Source: Candidatus Binatia bacterium
GTDB lineage: Bacteria > Desulfobacterota > Binatia > HRBIN30 > BPIQ01
Assembly: GCA_026004195.1 (NCBI GenBank)
Contig: BPIQ01000001.1
Coordinates: 372,001-436,000, forward strand
Length of the DNA stretch: 64,000 nucleotides
Direction of reading: 5' to 3'
Shown: in pieces, positions 42,341-50,854 of the stretch
Layout of the letters: each line of letters opens with the position of its first letter
Numbering within the stretch: the stretch's first letter is position 1
Position numbers and translations under genes: made by a program
Notes under the pieces: model-generated
Seen by the model: the letters and a program-made list of their open reading frames with translations, nothing else
What the model was told of the DNA's origin: nothing
The model's database searches: none

Positions 42341-43981
42341 ATGACGAAACGTTCCAAAGCCGACTGGTTGCGAGAGGTCTACTCCCGGAGCCCCGAGCGG
42401 GAGGCTCGCTTTTCCACCGTCTCGGACATGGAGGTGGAGCCGCTCTACACGGCGGAGGACCTCGGCCCGGATTTCGAGGAACGTCTGGGCTTTCCGGGGG
42501 AATTTCCCTACACGCGCGGCGTCTACCCGAGCATGTACCGAGGCCGTCTCTGGACCATGCGGCAGTTCGCGGGCTACGGGACTCCCGAAGACACGAATCG
42601 CCGTTTCCGGTTCCTGCTCGAGCAGGGCCAGACGGGTCTCTCGACCGCTTTCGACATGCCGACGCTCATGGGTTACGACCCGGACCACCCCCGCGCCCTG
42701 GGCGAGGTGGGGCGGGAGGGCGTTTCCGTGGCGAGCCTCGCGGACATGGAAGCCCTCTTCGACGGCATCGCCCTCGATCGGGTGACGACCTCCATGACGG
42801 TGAACTCCACGGCCATCGTCCTGCTCGCGATGTACCTGGTCGTCGCCGAAAGAAAGGGCGTGCCCTGGGACCGGCTGGGCGGGACGATCCAGAACGATAT
42901 GCTCAAGGAGTTCATCGCCCAGAAGGAGTGGATCTGCCCGCCGGAACCGTCGGTCCGGATCGTCGTCGACGTCATCGAGTTCTGCGCGAAGCACGTACCC
43001 CGGTGGCACCCGGTTTCCATCTCCGGCTACCACATTCGCGAAGCCGGCTCGACGGCGGTCCAGGAGCTCGCCTTCACGATCGCCGACGGCCTCGCCTACG
43101 TGGAGGCCACGACGAAACGCGGACTCCACGTCGACGAGTTCGCACCCCGCCTCTCGTTCTTCTTCAACCTTCACAACGATTTTCTCGAGGAAATCGCCAA
43201 GCTCCGGGCCGCACGGCGGCTGTGGGCGCGCCTCGTGCAGGAACGCTTCGGGGCGAAAAACCCGCGCTCGATGATGCTCCGGACCCACGCGCAGACGGCA
43301 GGCTGCTCGCTCACGGCCCAGCAGCCCCTGAACAACGTGGTCCGCGTGACCGTGCAGGCCCTCGCGGGCATCCTCGGCGGCGTCCAATCGCTCCACACGA
43401 ATTCCATGGACGAGACCCTGGCCCTTCCTTCCGAACAGGCGGCTCTGCTCGCGCTCCGCACCCAGCAAATCCTGGCCGAGGAAAGCGGGGTCGCGAACAT
43501 CGTCGACCCTCTCGGGGGAAGCTACGCCCTCGAAGCACTCACCGACCGGATCGAGAGGGAAGCCCGGGACTACATCGCCCGGATCGACGCGCTCGGGGGC
43601 ATGATCCGAGCCGTGGAGCTCGGCTTCCCCCAGAAGGAGATCGCCGAAGCCGCCTACCGGTACCAGCAGCAGCTCGAGCGCGGGGAGAAAGTCGTCGTCG
43701 GCGTGAACAAGTACCGGCTTCCCGAGGAGCCGCCGATCGAGATTCTGCGGATCGACCCCGAGGTCGAGAAAATCCAGGTACGGCGCGTCCGCGAACGTAA
43801 GGCGTCGCGCTCTCCCGCCCGCGTCCGCCAGGCGCTCGCGGCCGTCCGCGAAGCGGCCCGGAGCGGCGAGAACCTGATGCCGTCGGTCCTGGACGCCGTA
43901 CGCGCGGAGTGCACGGTGGGGGAGATTTCCGACGTGTTCCGGGAGGCGTTCGGTGAGTACCGCGACCCCGCCTGGATCTGA
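42341..43981 (+). CDS. Adenosylcobalamin-dependent acyl-CoA mutase large subunit (isobutyryl-CoA mutase-like)
   Basis: 546 residues, the substrate-binding TIM-barrel half without a B12 domain. [69 protein letters not shown] with H231, and [13 protein letters not shown] are conserved across the methylmalonyl-CoA mutase family. The two specificity positions read F76 and Q194, as in isobutyryl-CoA mutase, not the Y and R of methylmalonyl-CoA mutase. Annotation pipelines will probably say methylmalonyl-CoA mutase. The partner B12 subunit is the next gene. No MeaB/IcmF-type GTPase is nearby. Confidence 0.9.
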   Translation: MTKRSKADWLREVYSRSPEREARFSTVSDMEVEPLYTAEDLGPDFEERLGFPGEFPYTRGVYPSMYRGRLWTMRQFAGYGTPEDTNRRFRFLLEQGQTGLSTAFDMPTLMGYDPDHPRALGEVGREGVSVASLADMEALFDGIALDRVTTSMTVNSTAIVLLAMYLVVAERKGVPWDRLGGTIQNDMLKEFIAQKEWICPPEPSVRIVVDVIEFCAKHVPRWHPVSISGYHIREAGSTAVQELAFTIADGLAYVEATTKRGLHVDEFAPRLSFFFNLHNDFLEEIAKLRAARRLWARLVQERFGAKNPRSMMLRTHAQTAGCSLTAQQPLNNVVRVTVQALAGILGGVQSLHTNSMDETLALPSEQAALLALRTQQILAEESGVANIVDPLGGSYALEALTDRIEREARDYIARIDALGGMIRAVELGFPQKEIAEAAYRYQQQLERGEKVVVGVNKYRLPEEPPIEILRIDPEVEKIQVRRVRERKASRSPARVRQALAAVREAARSGENLMPSVLDAVRAECTVGEISDVFREAFGEYRDPAWI

Positions 43982-44018
43982 GACCGAAAAGGGGAGAAAC
44001 TCGCCAGGAGGTTCCTTC

Positions 44019-44417
44019 GTGAGACCGCTCAGGATTCTCGTCGCCAAGCCCGGGCTCGACGGTCACGACCGCGGGGCCAAGATCATCGCGCGGGCGCTAC
44101 GCGACGCGGGTTTCGAGGTCATCTACACGGGTCTCCACCAGACCCCGGAAATGATCGCCGAAGCCGCGGTCCAGGAGGACGTGGACGCCGTGGGTCTCAG
44201 CATCCTCTCCGGCGCCCACCTCTCGCTTTTCCCGGCGGTCATCGAGGAGCTCCGCAAAAAGGGGGGCGCGGACATCGTCGTGTTCGGGGGCGGGATCATC
44301 CCGGCCGACGACATCCCGAAACTCAAAGCTGCGGGTGTGCGGGAAGTGTTCACCCCCGGCGCGAGTATGGAAAGCATCGTGCGGTGGGTGAGGGAAAACG
44401 TGAGACCGCGCTCCTGA
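44019..44417 (+). CDS. Cobalamin-binding small subunit of the acyl-CoA mutase
   Basis: 132 residues from GTG 44019, chosen because AGGAGG lies seven bases upstream; an in-frame GTG at 43953 would overlap the large-subunit gene. The base-off/His-on motif is complete: D14-G-H16-D-R-G19, SILSGAH and [10 protein letters not shown]16 would replace dimethylbenzimidazole as lower cobalt ligand. It delivers adenosylcobalamin to the large subunit just upstream. Confidence 0.94.
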   Translation: MRPLRILVAKPGLDGHDRGAKIIARALRDAGFEVIYTGLHQTPEMIAEAAVQEDVDAVGLSILSGAHLSLFPAVIEELRKKGGADIVVFGGGIIPADDIPKLKAAGVREVFTPGASMESIVRWVRENVRPRS

Positions 44418-44429
44418 TCGACGCGAGGG

Positions 44430-45617
44430 ATGGAGAATCGGCCGGTCGTCGTCGTCGGCTCCGGCCCGGCCGGGGCTGCCACCGCGCTTTTTCTCCACCG
44501 GCGATGCCCCGAGCTGGCACGGTCCTGCGTCGTCCTGGAGAAAGCCTTCCATCCCCGCGAGAAAGTCTGCGCCGGAGGACTCATACCGCGGACGCTCGCC
44601 TTTCTCGCCGAGCTCGGCGTGCCGCTCGACGTCCCCCACGCGTCCGTGCGGCGCGCTCGTGTGGACACACCCCTCGGACCCGTGGACTACGAGGACGGCG
44701 ATCTCTGTCGAGTCGTCCGCCGGGCGGAATTCGACGCGCTTCTCGTGGCGGCGTGCCGCGAGAGGGGGATCGAAGTCCGCGAGGGGGTCCATGTCCGGCG
44801 GGTGCTGCGCGAGAGCGGAGGATTCCGGGTGGAAACCGACCGCGGCAGCTACAGGACCCGGGTCGTCGTGGGAGCGGACGGCTCCGGTAGCGTCGTCCGC
44901 CGAAGCCTCTTTCCGGGATCGCCCGGAGCGCTCGGCCGCGCGGTGATGGCGGACGTTCCGCTCGCCGGTCTCGACTGGGACGGGTTCGAGAAGGAGCGTT
45001 ACGAGTTCGACTTTTCGGGCGTGGCGACCGGGCTGCGGGGTTACGCCTGGACGTTTCCCTGCCTGGTGCGAGGGGAACCCCACGCCAACGTGGGCGTCTA
45101 CTCTTGCGACATCCGGGAGCGGAGGCTCGAAAGGGCCTTGCGGGAAAGGGTTCGGAGACTCTGTGGCAAGGATCTTCCCTGGAAGGCATTTCCCGTACGT
45201 GGTACGAGTCCACCCCTTCGTGCTCCGGGTGTGCTCCTGGTCGGCGATGCCGCCGGCGTCGATCCCCTGCTCGGCGAGGGAATTTCCTGCGCCTTCGAGT
45301 ACGGCCGGCTGGCCGCGGAAAGCCTCGAGAGGGCCTTTCGCACGGGCGAATTCGGATTCGAGGAGTACGGTGACCGGGTACGTCTCGGCCCGCTCGGCCG
45401 GAAACTGCGGCGGCTCTCCCGGGCGACGTCTCTCCTCTACGGGAGGAGCTGGAAGGTCTGGTTCGCGTTCCTGCGCCGCAGCCGCCGGGCGCAGGACGTC
45501 GCGGTCCGCTGGTACAACGGTGTGGACGGCCTGGACGACGAACCCCTCTGGAAGCTCTTCGCGCGGGTGGCAGGAATCCTGCCCGCCGGAGGCGAGGCCG
45601 GGCGTGGCGGCTCGTAA
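44430..45617 (+). CDS. Geranylgeranyl reductase-family FAD-dependent oxidoreductase
   Basis: 395 residues. N-terminal dinucleotide fold GSGPAGAATALF (10-21), the KVCAGGLIPR segment that places the FAD, RAEFDALLVAACRERG, VVGADGSGSVVRR and VGDAAGVDPLLGEGISCAF define the ChlP/geranylgeranyl-reductase family. These flavoproteins reduce isoprenoid or other polyprenyl double bonds, but many bacterial members are uncharacterised. About 90 residues follow the last FAD motif. Gene overlaps the next small ORF by 14 bp. Confidence 0.87.
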   Translation: MENRPVVVVGSGPAGAATALFLHRRCPELARSCVVLEKAFHPREKVCAGGLIPRTLAFLAELGVPLDVPHASVRRARVDTPLGPVDYEDGDLCRVVRRAEFDALLVAACRERGIEVREGVHVRRVLRESGGFRVETDRGSYRTRVVVGADGSGSVVRRSLFPGSPGALGRAVMADVPLAGLDWDGFEKERYEFDFSGVATGLRGYAWTFPCLVRGEPHANVGVYSCDIRERRLERALRERVRRLCGKDLPWKAFPVRGTSPPLRAPGVLLVGDAAGVDPLLGEGISCAFEYGRLAAESLERAFRTGEFGFEEYGDRVRLGPLGRKLRRLSRATSLLYGRSWKVWFAFLRRSRRAQDVAVRWYNGVDGLDDEPLWKLFARVAGILPAGGEAGRGGS

Positions 45618-45786
45618 GCGAAAACGGCCGCGCACCTTCGTCTGGGCCGTGCTCCTGTCGCTCGCGGTCGCGTCGTTCGGCTGGGTGCTCTGGCGCCTTT
45701 CTCTTTCCGCCCGACCGGTCACGGAGAACCTGACCGAGGAAGACCGTACCACCCTCGAGCGCCTTCTGCGGGAGGGGAGCCGGTGA
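45604..45786 (+). CDS. Small single-helix protein between the flavoprotein and cobalamin-binding-like genes
   Basis: 60 residues from GTG 45604, overlapping both neighbours (14 bp before, GTGA after). A basic start (ARKRKRPRT) is followed by one helix (FVWAVLLSLAVASFGWVLWRLSL) and an acidic tail with LTEEDRTTLERLLREG. Looks like an inner-membrane anchor with a short periplasmic helix. No family recognised. Tight coupling on both sides argues that it is real. Confidence 0.5.
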   Translation: MAARKRKRPRTFVWAVLLSLAVASFGWVLWRLSLSARPVTENLTEEDRTTLERLLREGSR

Positions 45787-46601
45787 CCGCGCAGGAAAAC
45801 CTCCGGGCTCCTCGGGGCCTTCACGGGAAGCTCGCCCGTGCGACTCGCGTCGTCTCGCTCGTGCCGAGCTGGACCGAGACGCTCTTCGCCCTCGGGGCGG
45901 GCGGAGCCGTCGTGGGTCGGACCCGGTACTGCATCGAACCGCCGCGGGCGCGCACCGTGACGGAAATCGGCGGCACGAAAACCCCCCGGGTGGAGGACAT
46001 TCTCCGGCTACGGCCCGAGCTCGTGATCGTGAGCGCGGAGGAGAACCGCTTCGAGGATTTCGTGCGTCTTCGGGAGGCGCAAGTCGCGGTCTTCGTTTCC
46101 CTTCCGACGAAGCTCGAGGACGTGGTCGAAGAGCTTCTCGAACTCGGCCCCCTCGTCGGTTGCGCGGAAGAGGCACGGCACCTGGCCGGGGAGATCCGCC
46201 GAGCCAAAAAAGAGGTCGAAGGCGAAGCCACGGCACGCCGGCGCCTCCGGGTTTTCTGTCCGATCTGGAAGAACCCCTGGATGACCTTCCGTTCCGACAC
46301 GTACGCGTCGGCGGTCCTCGGCACGTGCGGAGCCGACAACGTGTCCGCCGACGCACCGGACCGCTACCCCCTGGTTTCGCTCGACGAGGTGGCTCGTGCC
46401 GAGCCCGAAGCCCTCCTCCTCCCGAACGAACCCTACCGGTTCGGCCCCAGGGACCTTCCGTCGCTGTCCTCCCTCTTGTTTCCGCGAGGCCCCGCACGAC
46501 AGGTGCGGTTCGTCGACGGACGGGCACTCTGCTGGTACGGTGTCCGCACGCCGGCCGGTTTGCGAGAGCTCGGCCGCGTGACGGGGGAGCTGGTAGCATG
46601 A
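45783..46601 (+). CDS. BtuF-like cobalamin/corrinoid-binding protein without signal peptide
   Basis: 272 residues. Helical-backbone metal receptor fold: VSLVPSWTETLFALGAGGAVVGRTRYC, TPRVEDILRLRPELVIV, FCPIWKNPWMTFRSDTYASAVL and YPLVSLDEVARAEPEALLL match cobalamin-binding proteins of ABC importers. The N-terminus has no hydrophobic signal sequence and no lipobox, and no permease or ATPase is adjacent. It may be cytosolic or use an unrecognised start. A corrinoid link fits the B12 mutase two genes upstream. Confidence 0.8.
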   Translation: MTAQENLRAPRGLHGKLARATRVVSLVPSWTETLFALGAGGAVVGRTRYCIEPPRARTVTEIGGTKTPRVEDILRLRPELVIVSAEENRFEDFVRLREAQVAVFVSLPTKLEDVVEELLELGPLVGCAEEARHLAGEIRRAKKEVEGEATARRRLRVFCPIWKNPWMTFRSDTYASAVLGTCGADNVSADAPDRYPLVSLDEVARAEPEALLLPNEPYRFGPRDLPSLSSLLFPRGPARQVRFVDGRALCWYGVRTPAGLRELGRVTGELVA

Positions 46602-47158
46602 CCGGGGTTTTCGCGTTCGCGACGTTCTGCCTATTGCTCTCGGGGCGTACCGCTTCGGCGGAGCTCGGCTGGACTCTCTCCGATTACGAGGCTCGGTTCG
46701 GCCCCGCGCAGAAGGGCTACGGACGTTACGCGGAGGTCGGATTCCAAGTCGGCCAGAACCGGCTGGTCGTCGAATTCGCGGGGGAAAGGTCGGTCGCGGA
46801 GCTCTGGCAGCTCGGCGTGGTGCGCGATGCGGTGCCCGAGTCCGTGCGAAAGGCCGCGGAACTGGCGGCGGCCGGGGAGAAAGTCGGGGAAGTGCGGTTT
46901 CTCGCGCGGGGCAGCCTCCCGGCCGAGCTCTACGAGACCGTGGTCGACGGCATCGTCGTGCGGGTGGACGTACGGAACCGACTCGTCCATCGGGTCGCCT
47001 TCTGCGGGCGGCGCCCCACCTGTTCCCTGTTCGACCGGCTGCGAAAGAAGTGCGTTCTCACCGCCGCTTGCCCCATCCTCGACCGGGCGCTCCGCATCGA
47101 CACGAAGCTCGACCGGATCCAGGTCGCCGCGGAGCGAGCCCTGGAAAGGGAGCGATGA
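46598..47158 (+). CDS. Exported protein of unknown function
   Basis: 186 residues, overlapping the previous stop (ATGA). A signal peptide (VFAFATFCLLLSGRTASA) precedes ELGWTLSDYEARFGPAQKGYG, which resembles a short periplasmic alpha/beta domain. Four cysteines in the second half (CGRRPTCS, KKCVLTAACP) could form two disulphides. No family recognised. The 88 bp after it up to the stress-protein gene show no clear promoter or terminator. Confidence 0.55.
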   Translation: MTGVFAFATFCLLLSGRTASAELGWTLSDYEARFGPAQKGYGRYAEVGFQVGQNRLVVEFAGERSVAELWQLGVVRDAVPESVRKAAELAAAGEKVGEVRFLARGSLPAELYETVVDGIVVRVDVRNRLVHRVAFCGRRPTCSLFDRLRKKCVLTAACPILDRALRIDTKLDRIQVAAERALERER

Positions 47159-47246
47159 AACGACCTCCGGCCTCCCGCACCGGTGACAGCGACGGAACTG
47201 GACACGAGGGAGTGCGTCGGCTAAGGGGGCTCGCGAGGTTCGTCGC

Positions 47247-47768
47247 GTGAAAGTTCGCCGCCTTCTGGTTCCGGTCGACTTCTCGGAGGCTTCCGAAGCT
47301 GCGCTCGTCTACGCCTCCGATCTGGCGAAAATCTTCGGCGCGCGGATCGTCCTGCTGCACGTGGTCGAACCGCTGCCTTCTCCGGTACCCGTGGAGATCT
47401 ACGGCGGCGGGGCCGCCGACTTCACGCGGCTCTACACGTTACAGCAGGAGGCCGCCCGGCGAGAGATGGCTCGCCTCGAGGAAATCCCGCGCCGGCGGCG
47501 CATTGCCGTCGAGTCCGCGCTGCGGAGCGGCGCGCCCGCCGCGACCATCGTGGAGGCGGCCGGGTCCCTCGGGGCCGACATGATCGTCATGGCGACGCAC
47601 GGGAGGACGGGGCTTTCTCATCTGCTCCTCGGCAGCGTCACCGAAAGGGTCGTCCGGACGGCGCACTGCCCGGTTCTGACCGTGCGCGTGGGCGACACCG
47701 TGCCGAAACGACGGCGCCGCACTTCGGCGCACCCCGCTCGACGGCTCAGCGGCCGTAGGAAACGGTGA
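47247..47768 (+). CDS. Universal stress protein (UspA family)
   Basis: 173 residues from GTG 47247. The alpha/beta Usp fold starts with LLVPVDFSEASEAALVYASDLA. The ATP-binding motif G-x2-G-x9-G-S/T is present in HGRTGLSHLLLGSVTERVVRTA, so it is an ATP-binding type. The tail (PKRRRRTSAHPARRLSGRRKR) is strongly basic and unusual. Its 3' end overlaps the convergent beta-barrel gene by 23 bp. Role in stress response inferred from family. Confidence 0.9.
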   Translation: MKVRRLLVPVDFSEASEAALVYASDLAKIFGARIVLLHVVEPLPSPVPVEIYGGGAADFTRLYTLQQEAARREMARLEEIPRRRRIAVESALRSGAPAATIVEAAGSLGADMIVMATHGRTGLSHLLLGSVTERVVRTAHCPVLTVRVGDTVPKRRRRTSAHPARRLSGRRKR

Positions 47769-49224
47769 CTTCCACGTAGCCGTAGTCGGCGTCGCTGTCG
47801 GCGAAGTTCTCTCCCACGACGTCCTCGCCGAACGCGTGGCCGTAGTACGCGTAGACTTCGAGCCAGTCGAGAGGCGACCACGTGACCGCCAGGTCCACGA
47901 GGTGTCCGAGGTCGCGCCCACCACCGCTCGGCAAGCCGGCGAACCCGAACACCGTGTCGCTCGTCGCCCCGCCGCCCGCGTACCAGAGGTCTCGGGCCTC
48001 GGTGAGGCGAAGCCAGTGGTAGTCGAGACGCAGCGAAAGGACCGGGCTCGGCCGGAGGAGGAGCTGGGCGAAAAAGTCCTGGTTGTTCATCAGGTTGAAA
48101 AAGGGGAACTGGGCGTAGATCCGCGCCGTGGGCAGCATCTGGAAAAACGTCTCGTGGGTACCGTCGCCGGCGTCGTCGTCGCCCGAGGAGCGAAAAAGTC
48201 CCGCCCGCACCCAGGGGCCGAAAGGCCACGACGGCCAGCGATAACCGCCCTCGAGACCGTAAGCCCACGCCACGTGGTCGAGCCGTCCCCACGAGCCCGC
48301 CTGTCCTGCCACCCAGAAGAGGCCGTCCACCCGACCCGGACCGAGAGGGCGCACACCGAGCACGTGCCCGCCCACGGTGTGGATGTCCACGGAACCGGAA
48401 TCCTCGCGTCTTTCGGAGACCGATCGGTTGTCCACCTTCACGGCTCGATCGCGCTCGTCGCGGTAGTAAAAGTAGAAGAGTCGCGCGTCCAGGCTTTCCG
48501 GACCCGAATACGTGGCGCTCGCTCCCGCGAGCCAGACGTCGAGCTCCCGGTTCGCGCTCACCTCGAAGCCGCCGCGTGTGGGTCGAACGCCGAGCACCGT
48601 CCACCGGACCGAGCGCAGGTCGTAGTCGATCCGAAGGCCGTCGAAACTACGGGTCACGTGGGTGAATCCGAAAGGGCCCACGAGCCTCTGCGAAATCCGG
48701 GCGCTTTTGAGCCAGGCCAGGGTGGGGTTCCGGGGTCGCACCTCGAGACCATCGGCGTATTCGAAACGCCCCCCGAGAAGCTCGAGCCCCCCGACGCCCA
48801 GTGGGTCACGCCAGCGCAGAAAGGCCTCCTTCAGGAAGGTCTCGCCCTGGCTCGTGGCGCGCGTGTGGGAGAAGTAGAGAGCCCCGGGGCCGAGGTTTCC
48901 GACCGCCGACTCCGGAGGGCTCGCGTCGGACGGCAGGTTTTCGAGCCGCGTATCCTGCAAGGTCAGGGTCCACTCCGCCTTTCCCGCCGATACCCGGAAC
49001 CCGGCCCGCAGCCGGTTCGCGAAAAAATCGTAGCGCTCGGCGCCTCGAGGGGCGCTCGCGGGGGCCGGTCCGAACCAGTCGACGAATTCACCCCGCACCC
49101 GGTCCGAGAAAAAAGGCCGCACCTCTGCCCCGAGGAGCGACAGGGGGCCGGCCGCGGTCGCCACGGAGACCAGGACGATCGAGGAGGCCAGGCTCGCGGC
49201 GAGCTCAAGGCACCGTCTTCTCAT
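47746..49224 (-). CDS. Outer-membrane beta-barrel porin (alginate-export-like)
   Basis: 492 residues. A signal peptide (ASLASSIVLVSVATA) is followed by alternating strands ending in a YGYVEVTVSYGR terminal strand, typical of outer-membrane barrels. Segments such as FLKEAFLRWRDPLGVGGLELLGGRFEYADG and SRRLD-like DLRSVRWTVLGVRP resemble the alginate-export/AlgE-type family that accompanies many electron-transport loci. It is last in the operon Rieske, cytochrome b, octahaem cytochrome, barrel, and overlaps the octahaem gene by 20 bp. Likely a channel for a small substrate or product, or a partner for the octahaem protein. Confidence 0.82.
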   Translation of the reverse strand: MRRRCLELAASLASSIVLVSVATAAGPLSLLGAEVRPFFSDRVRGEFVDWFGPAPASAPRGAERYDFFANRLRAGFRVSAGKAEWTLTLQDTRLENLPSDASPPESAVGNLGPGALYFSHTRATSQGETFLKEAFLRWRDPLGVGGLELLGGRFEYADGLEVRPRNPTLAWLKSARISQRLVGPFGFTHVTRSFDGLRIDYDLRSVRWTVLGVRPTRGGFEVSANRELDVWLAGASATYSGPESLDARLFYFYYRDERDRAVKVDNRSVSERREDSGSVDIHTVGGHVLGVRPLGPGRVDGLFWVAGQAGSWGRLDHVAWAYGLEGGYRWPSWPFGPWVRAGLFRSSGDDDAGDGTHETFFQMLPTARIYAQFPFFNLMNNQDFFAQLLLRPSPVLSLRLDYHWLRLTEARDLWYAGGGATSDTVFGFAGLPSGGGRDLGHLVDLAVTWSPLDWLEVYAYYGHAFGEDVVGENFADSDADYGYVEVTVSYGR

Positions 49225-50806
49225 CGTACCGTTCCCGGTAGGCTCTTCGGAGGGCCTCGGCCTCCTCGGTTCGAAGGCCGCGCAGCCACGCGTGGTCCTC
49301 TCCCGAGAGCAACTCCTCCACTCGTGCCCGCCACGTATCGCCCTTCCCGTGCCTTTCGGCCAGCTCCACGACCTCCGGCAGGAACTTCGTGTAGAAGTGC
49401 TTGGCCACCTCGTACATGCCGTGCCACTGCGTGAAGTCGGGCCCCATCATGGAAGCCCCGTGCCGCGCCCGCCGCCCCTCGTGGTGCCAGAGCTCGAAAA
49501 AGGTCCACTCGACTTTTTCCGCGAACGGAACGCGCGGGTCCAGGAACCCTTCGGCGTAGAGGCCGTCGACGAGAGCCTTCGCCGGCCGGGCGAACTTCTC
49601 GTTGTACAGCGACACGAGAGAGTCGAACTGCTGGTAGAAGTGGTCCACGTAGGTGTGGTTGTGGCAGTTGAGGCAGACGCCCTTCATCGCCTCGCGCCGC
49701 TCGCGCCACGTGATCACACGGGACACCCTTCTCGGTACCGTACGGCGTACGAGCTCGTCTCCTCGACGCACGAGCTCCACGGTCTCGACCGTTTCTCCTT
49801 CTTTCGGAAGGGGGCGCGTCTCCGGGTAATCCTCCTGGTAGCCATCCTCGAACTTCACCAGGTTGATCTTCGTCGACACGACCGGGCGCAAGGTCCAGCT
49901 GATTCTCTCGCCCACGTCGTGGGTGTTCCCCTTCACCTCGCCCGTGGGCGAGACATAACTCGAGATGTGACAAGTGGCGCACGTCGGGGCCGAAAAGTAG
50001 TCCCGGCCGAGCACCCAATCGCCGTCTTTGTCGAGCGCCATGCGGTGCCGGTTGGCGTAGAACGCGATGCCGTGCTTGGACTCGTTGTAGATCTCGATCT
50101 GGGGGTGGTCCGGACCCATGTGGCACTTCCCGCAGTTCTCGGGGCTACGGGAGAGCTTCGCCTGGAACTCGTGGCGGCTGTGGCACGCGTGGCAACTGCC
50201 CTTCGACCCGTCCGGGTTGATCCGCCCCATCCCGCTGTTGGGCCACGTCTCCGGGTCGACGAGCGGCTTTTGTTCGGGCCCCACACGCTGCACGTCGCCG
50301 GAAGCCGTCCGGACGAACCGCACGATGGACCCGTGGCACTGCATGCAGCCGTTCACGGCGGCGGCCCGGTTGCCGGGGCTGCCCTCGACCTTTTCCGCGA
50401 GCACGTTGTCGAGGCTCGCCAGAATTTCACCCGCCCGGGCGTGATGGCTCCGCCGGAACTCCTCGTGTTCTTTCGCGTGGCACCGGCCGCAATCGAGAGG
50501 GGTGACGAGTGCCGAGACCCACACCCCCTCGTGGCGCCACGCATCCACGTCCCGCTCCTCGGCCGCGTGGCACTCGAGGCACCCCACCCCGACGCGGGCG
50601 TGGGCCGAAGCCTTCCACTGCAGGACGAGAGCCGCCGAATGTTTCGCGTGGCAGGTGACGCACGCCTCGTTCGCGGCGGTCACGACGGGCGGCGGTTCCT
50701 CCTCCGCGCGGTGCTTGAGCGTCTCCCGGTAGGCCACCAGAAGCAACGCCAGAAGAAAGAAGAGACTCAGTACGGCGATGACGAACCGCTTCGCTTCGAG
50801 CGACAT
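49205..50806 (-). CDS. Octahaem cytochrome c, hydroxylamine oxidoreductase (HAO)-like
   Basis: 533 residues with an N-terminal helix (7-25) as uncleaved anchor or signal. Eight CxxCH motifs lie at C49, C76, C106, C154, C205, C225, C276 and C378, in the HAO order with long gaps around the catalytic haem. Further HAO-type histidines are in ESKHGIAFY (about 242-250), and the C-terminal helix FTQWHGMYEVAKHFYTKF matches the family. HAO-like enzymes oxidise hydroxylamine or hydrazine, or run in reverse as nitrite/hydroxylamine reductases. It is preceded by a purine-rich ribosome site and lies between cytochrome b and the barrel, so electron exchange with the quinone pool is likely. Confidence 0.87.
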   Translation of the reverse strand: MSLEAKRFVIAVLSLFFLLALLLVAYRETLKHRAEEEPPPVVTAANEACVTCHAKHSAALVLQWKASAHARVGVGCLECHAAEERDVDAWRHEGVWVSALVTPLDCGRCHAKEHEEFRRSHHARAGEILASLDNVLAEKVEGSPGNRAAAVNGCMQCHGSIVRFVRTASGDVQRVGPEQKPLVDPETWPNSGMGRINPDGSKGSCHACHSRHEFQAKLSRSPENCGKCHMGPDHPQIEIYNESKHGIAFYANRHRMALDKDGDWVLGRDYFSAPTCATCHISSYVSPTGEVKGNTHDVGERISWTLRPVVSTKINLVKFEDGYQEDYPETRPLPKEGETVETVELVRRGDELVRRTVPRRVSRVITWRERREAMKGVCLNCHNHTYVDHFYQQFDSLVSLYNEKFARPAKALVDGLYAEGFLDPRVPFAEKVEWTFFELWHHEGRRARHGASMMGPDFTQWHGMYEVAKHFYTKFLPEVVELAERHGKGDTWRARVEELLSGEDHAWLRGLRTEEAEALRRAYRERYDEKTVP

Positions 50807-50854
50807 GACATCCCCCCCGATCCTTCCGAGCTCCGATCGGCTCCCGCCCCCGCC

